Source: Pseudo-nitzschia pungens (Eukaryota; Bacillariophyta; Bacillariophyceae; Bacillariales; Bacillariaceae). From it: a DNA stretch of 64,000 nt. Shown one piece after another: positions 54,790-64,000 of this stretch. Below the pieces are notes generated by a model. That model was not told where the DNA came from. It saw only the letters and a list, made by a program, of their open reading frames with translations, and did not search any database. The translations under genes were made by a program, and so were the position numbers. Where the stretch lies: contig CM074761.1 in assembly GCA_037355855.1 (NCBI GenBank), positions 2,871,346-2,935,345 of the forward strand, given 5' to 3'. Each line of letters begins with the position of its first letter. Position 1 is the stretch's first letter.

Positions 54790-55965
54790 ATGTCCACGAC
54801 TGCCAACAACAAAGATGAATCATCTACGCAGCAGCAGCAGCAGCAGCAGCAGGAACCACGACACGAAAAGTCGATTGCCCCACAGCTCGAACGCAAGAAA
54901 AAGAAAGGTGGCACCGTCGAGCCGCTGTATCCGTGCCAGAGCTGCCACCAACGGCTCGGTCGGCACCGGTTTCAAAAAAAAATGTTTCGGAAATTCCTCG
55001 ACGAAAGCAACCAGCAAAAATCCTTGACAGAAGCAAAGCCATCGACGACTCCCGCCAGTCACCGTTCCCCTCGACTGGTCTGCCACATGTGCGTCCGGGA
55101 GGAAACCGCGAGGCGATGCAAGCAGGCCCCGCCAAAGGCCCTGCGCACCGATGCCTCCGTCGCCGAGAGCGGAACGAAGCGGCGGCCGAACAATTTTGGG
55201 TACTGTGACTACGTCGACAAGCTCTTTCGGATGGAATGCTTCGCCACCACCATTGCCCCCCTCCGGGTCTTTCGGTCCGCCAAGGACGTTTCGGAATCCA
55301 TGGCCGCGCTGCAGGCAATTCGGAACCATGGAAGCGTTGCAAGGGACAATGATGACGATGACGACAACGACAACGACAACAACCACGACGGAAGCAAGGT
55401 TTTGTGCCTATGCATTGGGGACGGGTGCACCCCGCAGACCGCGGTGCTCGTCTCCTTTCTGACCAAGGGTTGGGAGTGTGTGTCAATCGATCCGGCCCTC
55501 TCGGAGGACTGGAATGGGACAAACCCCCACGGCGTCCGGGGACTCTATGGCTACAAGGGAAGACTCGATGAGTTCCTCGCCGACCCGGATCGTCCTGCAG
55601 CAGGGAATCAACGCTGGAGGCACCTTATTCTGGTTTGTGTGCATTCCCACGCCAGATTCGTGGAGGAGGCCTCGGTCGACTCCATCCGGCACATGTATTC
55701 CTCCCTTGCGGGCAAGCGAAGGACGATTCCCCCGACCACCATCGTGTCACTACCGTGCTGTCCGACCTTCCGTCACGTCCGTGACATCGGGCGGCCACCC
55801 GACATCAAGTACGACGATGACTGTGTGTTTTCGGCGTGCCGGTCCGTCGAGGTCTGGAACTTTTTGGAAGAAAACTGCGACGAAAACGATCCGCCATTCT
55901 ATTGTACTCCGGGCAATTACTGTTCCGTGATTCCCGCGCCGACGACGATGCGCGACGGAACTTGA
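54790..55965 (+). CDS. Unknown protein with Cys-pair N-terminus and a Rossmann-like core
   Basis: 391 aa from ATG 54790. The frame is open back to 54679, but ATG 54790 follows a non-protein-like leader. N-terminus: poly-Gln, a basic KKKK patch, then CQSCHQRLGR...FLDES and CHMCVRE, two Cys-x2-Cys pairs about 45 residues apart that could bind zinc. After an Asp/Asn-rich insertion, the core starts VLCLCIGDGCTPQTAVLVSF ... WECVSIDPAL, which looks like the glycine loop and acidic end of strand 2 of a Rossmann fold (SAM-dependent methyltransferase-like). LILVCVHSHA and TIVSLPCC follow as later strands. No catalytic motif is recognized, so function is unassigned. Single exon. Confidence 0.7.
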   Translation: MSTTANNKDESSTQQQQQQQQEPRHEKSIAPQLERKKKKGGTVEPLYPCQSCHQRLGRHRFQKKMFRKFLDESNQQKSLTEAKPSTTPASHRSPRLVCHMCVREETARRCKQAPPKALRTDASVAESGTKRRPNNFGYCDYVDKLFRMECFATTIAPLRVFRSAKDVSESMAALQAIRNHGSVARDNDDDDDNDNDNNHDGSKVLCLCIGDGCTPQTAVLVSFLTKGWECVSIDPALSEDWNGTNPHGVRGLYGYKGRLDEFLADPDRPAAGNQRWRHLILVCVHSHARFVEEASVDSIRHMYSSLAGKRRTIPPTTIVSLPCCPTFRHVRDIGRPPDIKYDDDCVFSACRSVEVWNFLEENCDENDPPFYCTPGNYCSVIPAPTTMRDGT

Positions 55966-56356
55966 TGCGATGTGATGCGCCGAAACGGTGGAAGCATCTG
56001 CAACGAGCAACAAAAATTAGATTGCCTTTCCAAAGGCAAAGAACCGTCTGATTTCTGTTTTTGCGTGCTTGCAACGGAGGTTCATTACGTTGATCCTTGA
56101 TCAATTCCTTCTATTATGATGTTACTTCTACATTATATATTATATATACACTCCAACACGCAGACAACTCCTGCGTTTCGGTGCGCAGAACGCTTGTCCG
56201 GGGAGACGCGTGGTGTCGGTTCTACAGATTTTCGATGCCCCGGCGGCCTTCTTCCACCACTGCATACAATTGAATTTCATTCCACTCTTCTCCCCGCAAT
56301 CGATCTGTCCGAATATTGTTCATGTTATGGTTCCTTCTTCGTGTTCTCGAATCAAC
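55966..56356. other. Intergenic space between convergent genes
   Basis: Contains the 3' regions of the Rossmann-like gene (+) and of the multi-TM gene (-). A TATATTATATATAC tract lies at about 56136-56150. Nothing else seen. Confidence 0.5.
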
Positions 56357-57482
56357 TCACACTACCCGGCTGGTTTCGAAGATACGCGGCTGGTACAAGT
56401 CTCCACGGGTGCTCCCCGACAGATTCGTCCTCGTTCTGGGACGGTGTTTCGTTGCATCCTTGTACCAGTCCTGCCCGTGTGATGCTTTGTCTTCGGCGCC
56501 ATCGTGGTTGTAAATGTTTCTGGTGCTTCCCGACAGATTGGTCCGAAGAGAGTTGTTGTACCAGCTGTTCTTGTCGTGCGAAGAAGCAGCTCTCTTCTTC
56601 AAAGGGTCTTCTTCGTCTTCGCTTTGGTTTTCCCCAAAAATGGGATCCGACTGCGGCGCGATGCAGAGCAAGACCCCGCAGACGAGATAAATCAGGGATG
56701 CAACGATGTTGTAGGTGGCGCCGGGTCCCCAGTTGCAGGTTGTGCCAAAGGGAATGTGCTGGAACAGTACCTCCGGAATCAGCTCGTCCGGTGCAATCCC
56801 GGGCTGAGTCCTGTTGACTCCAACGGCTGCTCCGAACTCGGAATCTCCGAAAGAGTTCCCGCAACCCTCCATTCCGAAAATCACGTAGACCGACCTGTTA
56901 ACCAAAGCAAACCAGACATCCCGAACAGCGGTATTCCAAACCAAAACCAAGAAGCAAGCAATCATGCGTGCGGGAAGTGGAATAAAATACAAAATGGAAA
57001 ATCCGATTAGTTTCGTTGCTTTGTCCACGACTCATCCAGCACCCGATGGCATCGCACCGCATCGCATGCACCGCATTCCACTCGTTGACTTACAATCCCG
57101 TGGTCCAGGCCACCAGAAACGCTAGATTCTCTAGGAGGCTCCCACACCATATCTTGCATCTGATGCACTCTGTAGCCACAAGGACCATGGCAATGACGCC
57201 GGATGTCATGGAGACAATGTTGCACACCCTCGCGCTGGTCAGGAGTCGATCGCTATCGGTGTCAATGGCGTCGTAACCGTGCGACTCCTCGACGCAGACG
57301 TCGTTGTAACCCACGGAATACAAGCCAAACGAGAGAATGCCCCCCGAAGATGCCTCGGATTCGGATTCCTTGTAGACGAAACGGCAGGAGACCGTGTTGA
57401 TGGTTTGGAGAATGAGCTGCGATCAGAGAGGAATCAGAGAGGCAAATATGACGACGAGCAAACGAAACAATGCGTGAGCCAT
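56357..57482 (-). CDS. Multi-pass membrane protein of unknown family, model tentative
   Basis: A coding stretch 57416..57094 (VSCRFVYKESE ... VCNIVSMTSGVIAMVLVATE ... LENLAFLVAWTTG) follows a good acceptor (GATCGCAG) and ends at a GTAAGT donor. The next stretch, about 57028..56357, encodes ATKLIGFSILYFIPLPARMI, a second TM, TTCNWGPGATYNIVASLIYL and a Ser/Arg-rich tail with two RTNLSGSTR repeats. About four TM segments and several conserved-looking Cys suggest a membrane protein like others of unknown role in diatoms. Two oddities: the junction of the two exons is one base out of phase with the AG at 57031, and a signal-peptide-like frame starting at 57482 (MAHALFRLLVVIFASLIPL) runs in phase into the first stretch except for a TGA at 57425-57423. 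The true first exon is therefore uncertain. Confidence 0.55.
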
Positions 57483-59682
57483 GCCGTCGGTTCGGAGCGC
57501 ATGTGACTATCACATTTTGTCGATGGATTTATTTCGTTCTCAACAGTGACAATGTCGTTGCATTTGTTGACCATCTTTGCAAATCGAACGGAAACCAACC
57601 ATCCATACAGCGATACAGCCAACCAAAATTACAAGCGTTCTGCGTCGGGAAAGTCACGTACCGCCAAGCCACATCCCAAAACGATAATCGATCGGAAAAA
57701 TGTACCGATAACTCCGCACATGGTGATACCGGTAATCTGCGAATTAGTATGCTGGTCGATGTTTGGTTACGACTCCAATGACGCTGTGATGTGCTTAGCT
57801 GAGCTGTCTTCCACCTTTCTGTTCTTTATTGTTTGCCGTACTTTGTCAATCCTTGTGGTTCTCTTCGAGAAAGTTAAGAAATTGAACGAGCAGTGTTGTA
57901 GAAGCAGGCAACTGAGAAACTCGTTTAGTGACAAAAGATTCGCTGGCGACTCAATGTCAAGATAGATTCAGCACGTATCGAAGTGACGAGGGACTACAGT
58001 AATCCATGCAAGATGGACATACCGTACGCATTTAGTTTGTGACAAAAACTTACTTCGTTGACCACTTAAAAAAGTTTTGCAATAATCAGGTGCGAGTTGT
58101 ACTCACGGTGGACATCGCAGTTAGCAATCATCGCGTTCCATTGAGATCCGAAGACCACTTTTTGATCGATAGATAACCTTACCGTTCCAGAAAGCCAAAA
58201 CGATTTTTCTCCGAAAAACGATGTGAGCCCACAAGCAGTAATAATATCATCTGCCGTATCCAGAAGGCCCAAAGGAAAGCTTTTTGGTCATTCCGAGACA
58301 TAAGCTTTGTCACTTCAGTCATTATGAAAGTATTGCTGCATTTTGTTTCATTGTGATAGAATTTCAGCCGAATTCGCCACAGTTATTCTTTTTGACGTGA
58401 CTCTGTCCCAACGACACACTTCAAAATCCCTTATGGGGGGACAGACTTCGAAACCTCATCAGCAAAGAACTGATGTCTAGAAGTGTGGCCTTACCAGGAA
58501 TACTGGTACCAGTACTAGTAATTGTAGTCAGCTCAGAATTCTATTATTTTTTCATATCACAACTACTAGATCTAATTTTACTAATACCGTAGCAACCAAA
58601 AACTACACGTAGATCAATGATATGGGAATGAAGTCTGTTTATCTTGTTAAATACGTCATTTGTAGAATCAATGGTAAACCTTACGTAGTAGGAGGCCTAG
58701 TACTACTACTGGGGCCAATGGTCAGCAAAAAGAAGGCTCAAAGTAGAACCAGTGAGTTCAAAGGTACCGGTAGTACACGAACCCAATAAATGATCTGAAT
58801 TGTGGCATTGACATCAACATCGACGGCAATTGCAGGTAGGCTAGAGCTCCGTCAATAGTACCGGTAGTAGGGAGGGGCAAAGTTCCTTGTAGAAATATTG
58901 CCAAAACCCGACACTTTGCCGAAAAGGATGTGACGTATCGTCAGGTTAAACTCGTAGTCCTAAAATGTACAACAAGGAAGGTTACATACTTCAACTATTA
59001 CAGTACGTATCGGTACCGTACGAGTATGTCACTTGTTTCGATCGCGACTGCTGATGAGTAAGATCTAAAGTTAACTAAGCCTTACTTCAAAGTTTTTCTT
59101 AAAAAAAAAAGGATTCTTCTCATTCATTCGCTCCCGGGAGCAGAGAGTACCTGGTACCTACGAAACTGGTACCTGAAGAACAATGAAGAACAAGAAAACA
59201 GATGTTTGCATCTGTTCGCATAACAACGGCTGCCATCTGCCGTCCAGCAATCCAGCAAGATTACCTCACATCTACCGTTATCATACCGGTAACTTACGAC
59301 GATCTGCTGCAAAAGGCTCCAGATCCAGATCCAAGTTCCTCCCTTTCTGGACGACAACCGAGAGTCGAGTCGGAACACGATACGGACCAGCAAAGAAGAA
59401 GACGGAGAATCGTACCGGTATTGCAAAGGACTTCTACTTCTACTACGGACGCGACGACAGATACAACGGCGGAAAGATCTTACACTGCAACACTCCATAC
59501 CGTTGCGTTGCCTTTTGTTGCAACATATCCTCACACTTCAAAAGCTCAAGGTGTTGGACTGCTGCAATCACATCAGATCACATCACATCATATCAAATCA
59601 AATCAACAAACGAATCGATCAATCAACAAGGAATCATCAATCTACCAAAATTCAAATCAAAAATCGAATCGAATTTTGAAGC
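57483..59682. other. Intergenic region
   Basis: No supported gene; scattered short frames with no similarity. Several TACCGGTA/GGTACC palindromes occur around 58500-59010. Confidence 0.5.
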
Positions 59683-59811
59683 ATGGGATCGTCGTGGCTG
59701 GAATCCTTGGCCTTTGGCATTGTAGGCGTGCACGTGCTCGCCCTTGTCGCCTGGGGCTATTACCTGCGACAAGAATACCGTACGCAGGCTCCGAAACAGA
59801 AATCGGACTAA
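59683..59811 (+). CDS. Small single-pass membrane protein (42 aa), hypothetical
   Basis: ATG GGA TCG ... TAA encodes a 42-residue peptide: a short N-terminus (MGSSWLE), one hydrophobic segment LAFGIVGVHVLALVAWGYYL and a basic/polar tail ending KQKSD. Codons are G/C-ending and G-starting, unlike the surrounding AT-rich sequence, and the layout (N-out short, one TM, positively charged tail) is that of small respiratory-chain or photosystem subunits or other small integral membrane proteins. A longer overlapping frame in another phase across 59202-60065 is not protein-like. The family is not identified. Confidence 0.5.
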   Translation: MGSSWLESLAFGIVGVHVLALVAWGYYLRQEYRTQAPKQKSD

Positions 59812-60696
59812 CCAACCGCCGCACCCATCGTTCGATGCAGTCCAAAGCATGCGAAAGCCGGCAACCAACCACATCCAGGTCTGTCGTCTGTTCGGTAATT
59901 ACGCAAAATACCGTACCCTGCCTTTCCTTCGACACCTTTTTACCGCCGCCCGTGCCCGTTTGTTTGATTGATCTCTCTTCGTTGCGTAACCTTATTCTCG
60001 ACACACGCCAACACCAATCATACTACTTAATGCAATCTAGTGCAATGACGTTGTGTCGGAAATAATAATAATATTCAAACATTCTCTTCAGGCAAATCTC
60101 TGCACAGGACCAAGAGATAAGCCCCTCCCCAAGGATTTCACGATGTGTAGATCGAGACTTTTATCTCGACACTTTTCAAGTCAAGAAACAATGTGGTACG
60201 GAAGTGGATGGAATAGACCATGTAAGACTTCATAGCTTTTTCGTTGTTGAACGGTCAAGATTGAACTTATTCAAAATAATAGAAGCAGGTACGATACGTG
60301 CTTGTACGAACTTCTTTGGGATTTTCGTCTAGGATTCGTATTCCACCGATGACGCAACAAAGTGCCGCACAGGAATTGCGTGTCATAAATGGCAGCGGTA
60401 GCAGATTTTCGATGGGGTGGATTGCCGGCTGGCTGGTTGGTTGATGTTGAGGTGGGACGCAATTGCGTTGGTGGTTCTGCGTGTAGTGTAGTCTAGTGTA
60501 GTGTAGTCTAGTCTAGTCAAAAACTTCACCAACCTAACCTAACGGAGAGATAGCCCACACAAAGAATCCATGGCATACACCAAATAATCAATAACAAGGT
60601 GTAAATCGTGCGTGTTTAGTATACAAACAATATCTGTGAGATGCGGCATGCAGCAGAGATTGACCCCTTCCTTCCGCACTCCGGTCTGATCGTGAT
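59812..60696. other. Intergenic region
   Basis: A GTAGT/GTCTAGT pentamer-type repeat at about 60478-60520 is the only structure noted. Confidence 0.5.
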
Positions 60697-62223
60697 CTAA
60701 CAGCGAGCCGTCGTGGTCGTGGTCGTCGTGGTCTTCACCCTCGTGGTTGTCGTCGTTCGTTTCGTGCGGGTCCTGGTTGTGGGGGCCGGCGCCAGCGTGC
60801 CGTGGTACAAACGATACCAACGGTAGAGTGCGTCCGTGTGGATGGTTTCCACCGCATCGTTCAAGTCCTCGGCAATCGCCGTGGCGCGCGGACACGGTTC
60901 GGCGCCCCCGACAGCGGGTGCAGCCGTTGGCTGCTGCCCTTGTAGTTGTTGCTGTTGCTGCTGTTGCGCCAGGACCGACCGGGTGATGCCCACCATGCAC
61001 GTGGCCCCTGCCTCCTGGGCCACCGCCTCGATATCCCGGAGGTGCTTGGCGACCTTGAGGGAGGAGATCAGTACCTTGCCGGCGGCCACGTGGGTTCCCA
61101 TGGCAAACAATCGGTGGGCGTGCTCGTCGCACTCCATTCCGAGCCGCACCAGGCGCTCCAGCTTGTCGTGGTTGGAATCCGGGTCCGAATCGAGATCCGA
61201 TTCGCTTTCGCTGTCCGAATCCGAGTCGGGATCCAAATCCGATTCGTCTTCGTCCTCGTCATCATCGTCACTATCCGAGTCCGAATCCGAGTCCGAGTCG
61301 GAATCATTGTCGCTTTCCGAATCCGAATCCGACTCGCCAGTGTCTGTGACTGCGCCAGTCTCTGCGTTTGTGTCTTCCTCTTCGTCTTCATCCTCGTTCT
61401 TGGGCGATTCCGTGTCGCTCGCATCCGAAACCGTGTGAGGATCTGCCTCGGTGCTGTTGTGTTGGTGTCGCTGCTCGTATCGTTGCTCGTTTTGAAGCCG
61501 GCGCTGCAATTGGTTCCAGGTGTGGATCGAGGCCTCCGCGGTCGCCAGGCCATCGGGCCCGTCTCTCAGGAGCGGAAAGGGCAGGTCCGGATGATTGTTC
61601 GAGGCTTCCTTGTGGGCGTCGTTGACGATTGATCTCCACTGCGTGAGAAACGAGATGTTTCCCTGGACAATGTCTTCGACCATTTCGTCCACCACCAGTT
61701 CCACCTCGGGTTGTCGGTTTTGGACCTCGTTTTCGATTTGCGGGATTTCAATCTCCGAGTCCATGTCCACGAGCACGACTTGAGTGTCGTTGTCGTTGTC
61801 GTTGTCATCGTTCGTGTCATCGTTCGTGTCATTACCGGGCTCGGCCTCGAGGGCTCCCTCGTTGTCTTGTTCGATTTGGTTGTCCTGTTCGTTCTGGGTT
61901 CGGTTGGACGCCTCCGCTTCGATCTGGCGCTGAAGCTGATAGGACCGAAAGGATTGACGGATTGCGAGCCCGTAGGCTGCGCTTGTGGCGCCCACGATGC
62001 GCTCGTTGGCTTCCACGAGCGCCATTACCAGGGCCTTGTCGGCGTCGTGGTTGCAGTTGTAGTTGCTGCAATTGTTGTGGCTATTGCTGTTGCTGTTGGA
62101 ACGCGCGGAGGCTTCCAGGGCGAAGACCCGGGCGCACTCCTGTTTCGACTGGCGAAAGACCAAACAGGACTTGTGGACCCTTCCCTTCCAGCCGTACAGT
62201 CGGTTCATAGTGGCCTCGTTCAT
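60697..62223 (-). CDS. Unknown Asp/Ser-repeat protein
   Basis: 508-aa uninterrupted frame without a recognized domain. The N-terminal part (1-110) and a C-terminal helical part (about 350-460: KLERLVRLGMECDEHAHRLF, GKVLISSLKVAKHLRDIEAVAQEAG) look folded. Between them is a Asp-Ser/Glu repeat region (about 285-345) encoded by TCCGAATCCGAG-type repeats, with further Asn/Asp runs near 130-145. The C-terminus is a Thr/Arg low-complexity run. The acidic repeat makes it a very low-pI protein, as in nucleolar or calcium/silica-binding acidic proteins, but no role is assigned. A second Met at residue 6 is an alternative start. Length and the absence of stops support coding, though repeats favour long open frames by chance. 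Confidence 0.55.
   Translation of the reverse strand: MNEATMNRLYGWKGRVHKSCLVFRQSKQECARVFALEASARSNSNSNSHNNCSNYNCNHDADKALVMALVEANERIVGATSAAYGLAIRQSFRSYQLQRQIEAEASNRTQNEQDNQIEQDNEGALEAEPGNDTNDDTNDDNDNDNDTQVVLVDMDSEIEIPQIENEVQNRQPEVELVVDEMVEDIVQGNISFLTQWRSIVNDAHKEASNNHPDLPFPLLRDGPDGLATAEASIHTWNQLQRRLQNEQRYEQRHQHNSTEADPHTVSDASDTESPKNEDEDEEEDTNAETGAVTDTGESDSDSESDNDSDSDSDSDSDSDDDDEDEDESDLDPDSDSDSESESDLDSDPDSNHDKLERLVRLGMECDEHAHRLFAMGTHVAAGKVLISSLKVAKHLRDIEAVAQEAGATCMVGITRSVLAQQQQQQQLQGQQPTAAPAVGGAEPCPRATAIAEDLNDAVETIHTDALYRWYRLYHGTLAPAPTTRTRTKRTTTTTRVKTTTTTTTTARC
61188..61340. repeat. TCCGAATCCGA-type hexamer repeat inside the Asp/Ser protein gene
   Basis: Tandem imperfect copies of (TCCGAG/TCCGAA)n encode the Asp-Ser run on the minus strand. 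Confidence 0.85.
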
Positions 62224-64000
62224 GGTGTGCTATTGGGCTTCTTGTTGATGTTGTTGTAGATGTTGTTGTAGATGTTGTTGTAGATGTTGTTGTAGATGTC
62301 GTTGTAGATGTTGTTGTTGATGTTCGAAATGCTGTCAATGGTCTGGGGTTTCAATGAAGGATGGATGGATGGATGGATGGATGGAAATGAATGTGTTCGA
62401 GTAAGGTTTGCGTCGTTATGATACAGTTGCAGATGTTCATGTCAGAACAGAGCTTTTCGTGATTGCTTCGTTTGTTTCGTGACTGCTCTGTACGGAACTG
62501 GTAGCCTTCCTCGTACCGTTAAGGATTTTACTGCTTCGGAGAAGCGATGGAAGAAGATGAACTTCTTTTTCGTTTGATTGATTCTTAGCTTGTTTCGAAT
62601 ACAGTAAATCTCAACCTTACCTTTACTTTACGACCAAACTACGCATAATTACTACGACCCGAATTATGCAGTGTAATAGAATTTAGTTGGGTGCATCAGC
62701 AAAGGTTTGGCCTCACTACATTGACGCATTCTCATTTTAATTTTACTATTGCTGTATTAGAGCGGTTGTTCTTTCTGGATACTTTTTTTCAATGTACCGT
62801 ACATGTACTTTTGTGACATTGATTTCGTCGCTCCAGTACCTTACGTCATTGTCACTGCGACCATATGCCACCGCAACTTTTGACGCTATTAAAGAATCCG
62901 CAACAGCGCTTAAAAATTCATTGACACTTCCGACGGAAGTTGGGGACATGATGTGCAGGATTGCGTGTCACAGCCTTCGTCGATTTGTCATTGCCGGTAA
63001 TTAGTCTATCCAATTGTGCTGGAGGTAATCTTAGCTCGATGGCCCGTGAACACGTGCGAAATGACTCTCAATTACAGTACTACGAAGTAAAAGACCTTAT
63101 TTCCATTATTTTGATTCAATAAACATCAGCCGATGCCAAACATCTGACACTTTCAAATTCTTCGGACAGCACTTGCGCGACCAACAAGCGATGATCCATC
63201 AGTCCTCAACGAACACAAAAGAAAGGAATTCTTTCGCAACGCGAATACCGTATTTCCAATTGGCCGTCCCCAATTTCGGTAGAAATAGATAATAATGAAA
63301 TACGAAGTACGAAGTGACCTTACCTTACAGGTAAGATTTACTTCGTACTGAACAGGAAAGTTGGAACTGGTGGACGGCAAATAAAATCTTACCGTCACCT
63401 TACCACCTTACTGTAACTAAGCCTTACCGTATTACGGTTGCAAGGACGAAGTAATCTTACGAAGTAAGGTTATGATGTACCGTACCAGGTACCGTAGCAT
63501 GATTGGATTTTGATTCGAATGATTGATTCGAGAGACGCTGTTCGTACCCACTGCGGAACCTTGTAATTACGGTACGGTATGATACCGTAAGGTTACAGTA
63601 TGAGCAGTGATTGTGACTTGTGATGCAAACACACAGGAGACCGGACCATACCGCAATATGAGCCGAGGAAACCATTACGGTAGGACGAGGGTTGCACGCA
63701 AAATAGGTCACACTCATCTCCAAATCACCAGCAACGACTCAAATGCTCGATGCAGAGCATGGAATGCGGCTGGGTGCGATGGGATGCGATGCGATGCGAT
63801 GCGAACGAATCGGTGTTCCGCGGGGATGCGGGATGTTGGGATTGCGGGTTGTGGTTGTGGTTGTGGTTGTGGGTTGTACCCTACCGATAGGGCGTCCGAA
63901 ACAATGCGAAACCCAGGTGGAGCGAAAAAGAAGAGGCGACGAGCGAGTTCTCCACGGGTGGTTTGCACCTCAATTCCGGCATTCTGCTTGCAGCCGAACG
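62224..64000. other. Intergenic region with minisatellites to the right edge
   Basis: Includes GATGTTGTTGTA 12-mer repeats (about 62240-62320) directly upstream of the Asp/Ser gene, (GGAT)n at 62362-62390, a dense GTAAGGTTA/ACGAAGTA patch at 63300-63480, an exact GTAAGGTTAC at 63587-63596, (GCGAT)n at 63779-63803 and (GGTTGT)n at 63847-63877. A minus frame 63968..63714 is mostly repeat-encoded and not called. Sequence at 63252-63293 resembles a worn half of the 95-bp element. Confidence 0.55.
62240..62320. repeat. 12-bp tandem repeat GATGTTGTTGTA
   Basis: About six to seven copies with one variant (GATGTCGTTGTA). It lies just upstream of the Asp/Ser-repeat protein start, hence in its leader or promoter. 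Confidence 0.9.

Noticed and set aside
59202..60065. 287-codon plus-strand open frame
   Set aside because: Its translation is Thr/Ser/Arg-rich low complexity with no ordered segment, and it overlaps the better small TM ORF in another phase.

Overview
The window is nuclear DNA of a photosynthetic stramenopile, most likely a pennate diatom. The evidence is several N-terminal targeting sequences with an aromatic residue at the signal-peptide cleavage site (for example DAF or YAFAP), families that are common in diatom genomes (DUF4116-type tandem-motif proteins, a Rubisco-methyltransferase-like SET protein, HPP-type membrane protein, helicase-associated domain protein, GPCR-like 7TM protein), GT-AG introns, and long AT-rich intergenic stretches full of short inverted-repeat elements and microsatellites. 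The exact genus is not decided from sequence alone.

Layout. 0-5 kb: a PAP2 phosphatase cut by the left edge, a 788-bp foldback element, and a spliced 7TM receptor-like gene. 6.8-16 kb: organellar ClpP, a plastid-targeted parvulin-like + MiaB-type methylthiotransferase gene with an 11-nt micro-exon, and a lipid-kinase-like (DAGK/sphingosine-kinase) gene. 16-25.5 kb: a Ser-rich unknown protein, a LON-substrate-binding-domain protein, a thioredoxin-fold SelU/PRXL2-like gene whose first redox cysteine is encoded by TGA (candidate selenoprotein), and an unresolved multi-exon gene. 27-35.7 kb: a large CXXC-PHD-PHD-CXXC-AT-hook-ARM chromatin protein, a DEDDy 3'-5' exonuclease, and a plastid-targeted YbaK-ankyrin gene lying in the same frame as the exonuclease, separated by one TGA. 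36-46 kb: a patatin-like gene, a DUF4116 gene and a SET/Rubisco-LSMT-like gene, all broken by repeated shifts of reading frame that nearly all go the same way (+1). 46-64 kb: a helicase-associated-domain protein, an HPP-type protein, SPT4, a putative Rossmann-like protein, a multi-TM protein, a tiny TM ORF and an Asp/Ser-rich protein, with several MITE-like elements between 47 and 50.5 kb.

There is no operon or obvious pathway cluster; genes are individually spaced on both strands as usual for a diatom chromosome. A loose theme is organelle biology (ClpP, YbaK editing, MiaB-like, SelU-like, SET-LSMT and possibly HPP products). Intergenic DNA is marked by a dispersed 10-mer (GTAAGGTTAC or its complement) present at least 16 times, by four equal-length 95-bp inverted-repeat elements plus one deletion derivative, and by two larger inverted-repeat elements. 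No rRNA, tRNA, CRISPR or virus-like genes were seen.
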